NCBI GenBank assembly: GCA_947653505.1
Contig: CANTHI010000031.1
Span: forward strand, 1-13,636
Length of the DNA stretch: 13,636 nt
Source: an uncultured Eubacterium sp.
GTDB taxonomy: Bacteria; Bacillota_A; Clostridia; Lachnospirales; Lachnospiraceae
Direction of reading: 5' to 3'
A model generated the notes under the pieces. That model did no database searches. It was given only the letters and a program-made list of their open reading frames with translations, and was not told the origin of the DNA. Made by a program: the position numbers and the translations under genes. Below, piece by piece: positions 13,576-13,636 of this stretch (position 1 is its first letter; the number at the start of each line of letters is the position of its first letter).

Positions 13576-13636
13576 GCGAAGTTTTCAATTCAAATTTAAT
13601 TAAAGTATTTATAGGCTCCAGAAGCCTTGTAAACAC
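13576..13636. other. Non-coding end of window after tsf
   Basis: This stretch is AT-rich. AGGCT (13613-13617) and AGCCT (13623-13627) form a 5-bp stem with a CCAGA loop, followed by TTG rather than a T-run. It could be part of a leader or terminator continuing beyond the edge; the sequence ends too soon to say. By analogy with other Firmicutes pyrH might follow, but nothing of it is visible. Confidence 0.4.

Noticed and set aside
13613..13627. Terminator after tsf
   Set aside because: The 5-bp stem is short and is followed by TTGTAAACAC without a T-run; the window ends before more can be judged.

Overview
The window is a contiguous block of plus-strand genes from a motile, Gram-positive clostridial bacterium, most likely a member of the Lachnospiraceae or a close relative. 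This rests on the gene order, the strong AGGAGG-type ribosome binding sites, moderate base composition, and the style of the proteins (CheC and CheD present, FlhF/FlhG pair, sigma-28 of the SigD/WhiG type). I cannot name a genus from the sequence alone.

Positions 1-9502 are the distal half of a flagellar/chemotaxis (fla/che) operon: the end of flhA, then flhF, flhG, a YcgR-like PilZ gene, cheB, cheA, cheW, cheC, cheD, a small two-pass membrane protein of unknown function, and the flagellar sigma factor sigD/fliA. Genes overlap or abut, except for a 135-bp cheW-cheC gap that carries two competing hairpins. The order matches the distal fla/che operon of Bacillus subtilis (flhF-flhG-cheB-cheA-cheW-cheC-cheD-sigD-swrB-rpsB-tsf), with extra genes inserted. 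No cheY, cheR or cheV is in the window.

Positions 9499-11518 form the operon tail: a short, highly charged protein of unknown function; a membrane-anchored coiled-coil protein with a helix-turn-helix-like end in the place of swrB; and a membrane-anchored protein with a long Asp/Ser/Pro/Gly linker and a C-terminal segment resembling the LysM-like part of MltG/YceG, but no transglycosylase domain. A strong intrinsic terminator (11474-11518) closes this unit.

Positions 11519-13636 are a separate housekeeping unit: a good sigma-A promoter (11656-11684), a structured leader of about 140 nt, rpsB (ribosomal protein S2) and tsf (EF-Ts), then 61 bp of non-coding sequence at the window edge.

Together the first block covers flagellar export (FlhA), placement and number of flagella (FlhF, FlhG), c-di-GMP braking (PilZ protein), signalling and adaptation (CheA, CheW, CheB, CheC, CheD) and late flagellar gene transcription (SigD). 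The parts least explained by known families are the cheD-sigD membrane protein, the two genes after sigD, the MltG-like fragment protein, the hairpins before cheC and the rpsB leader. I see no mobile element, CRISPR array, tRNA or rRNA, and no frameshifted gene.
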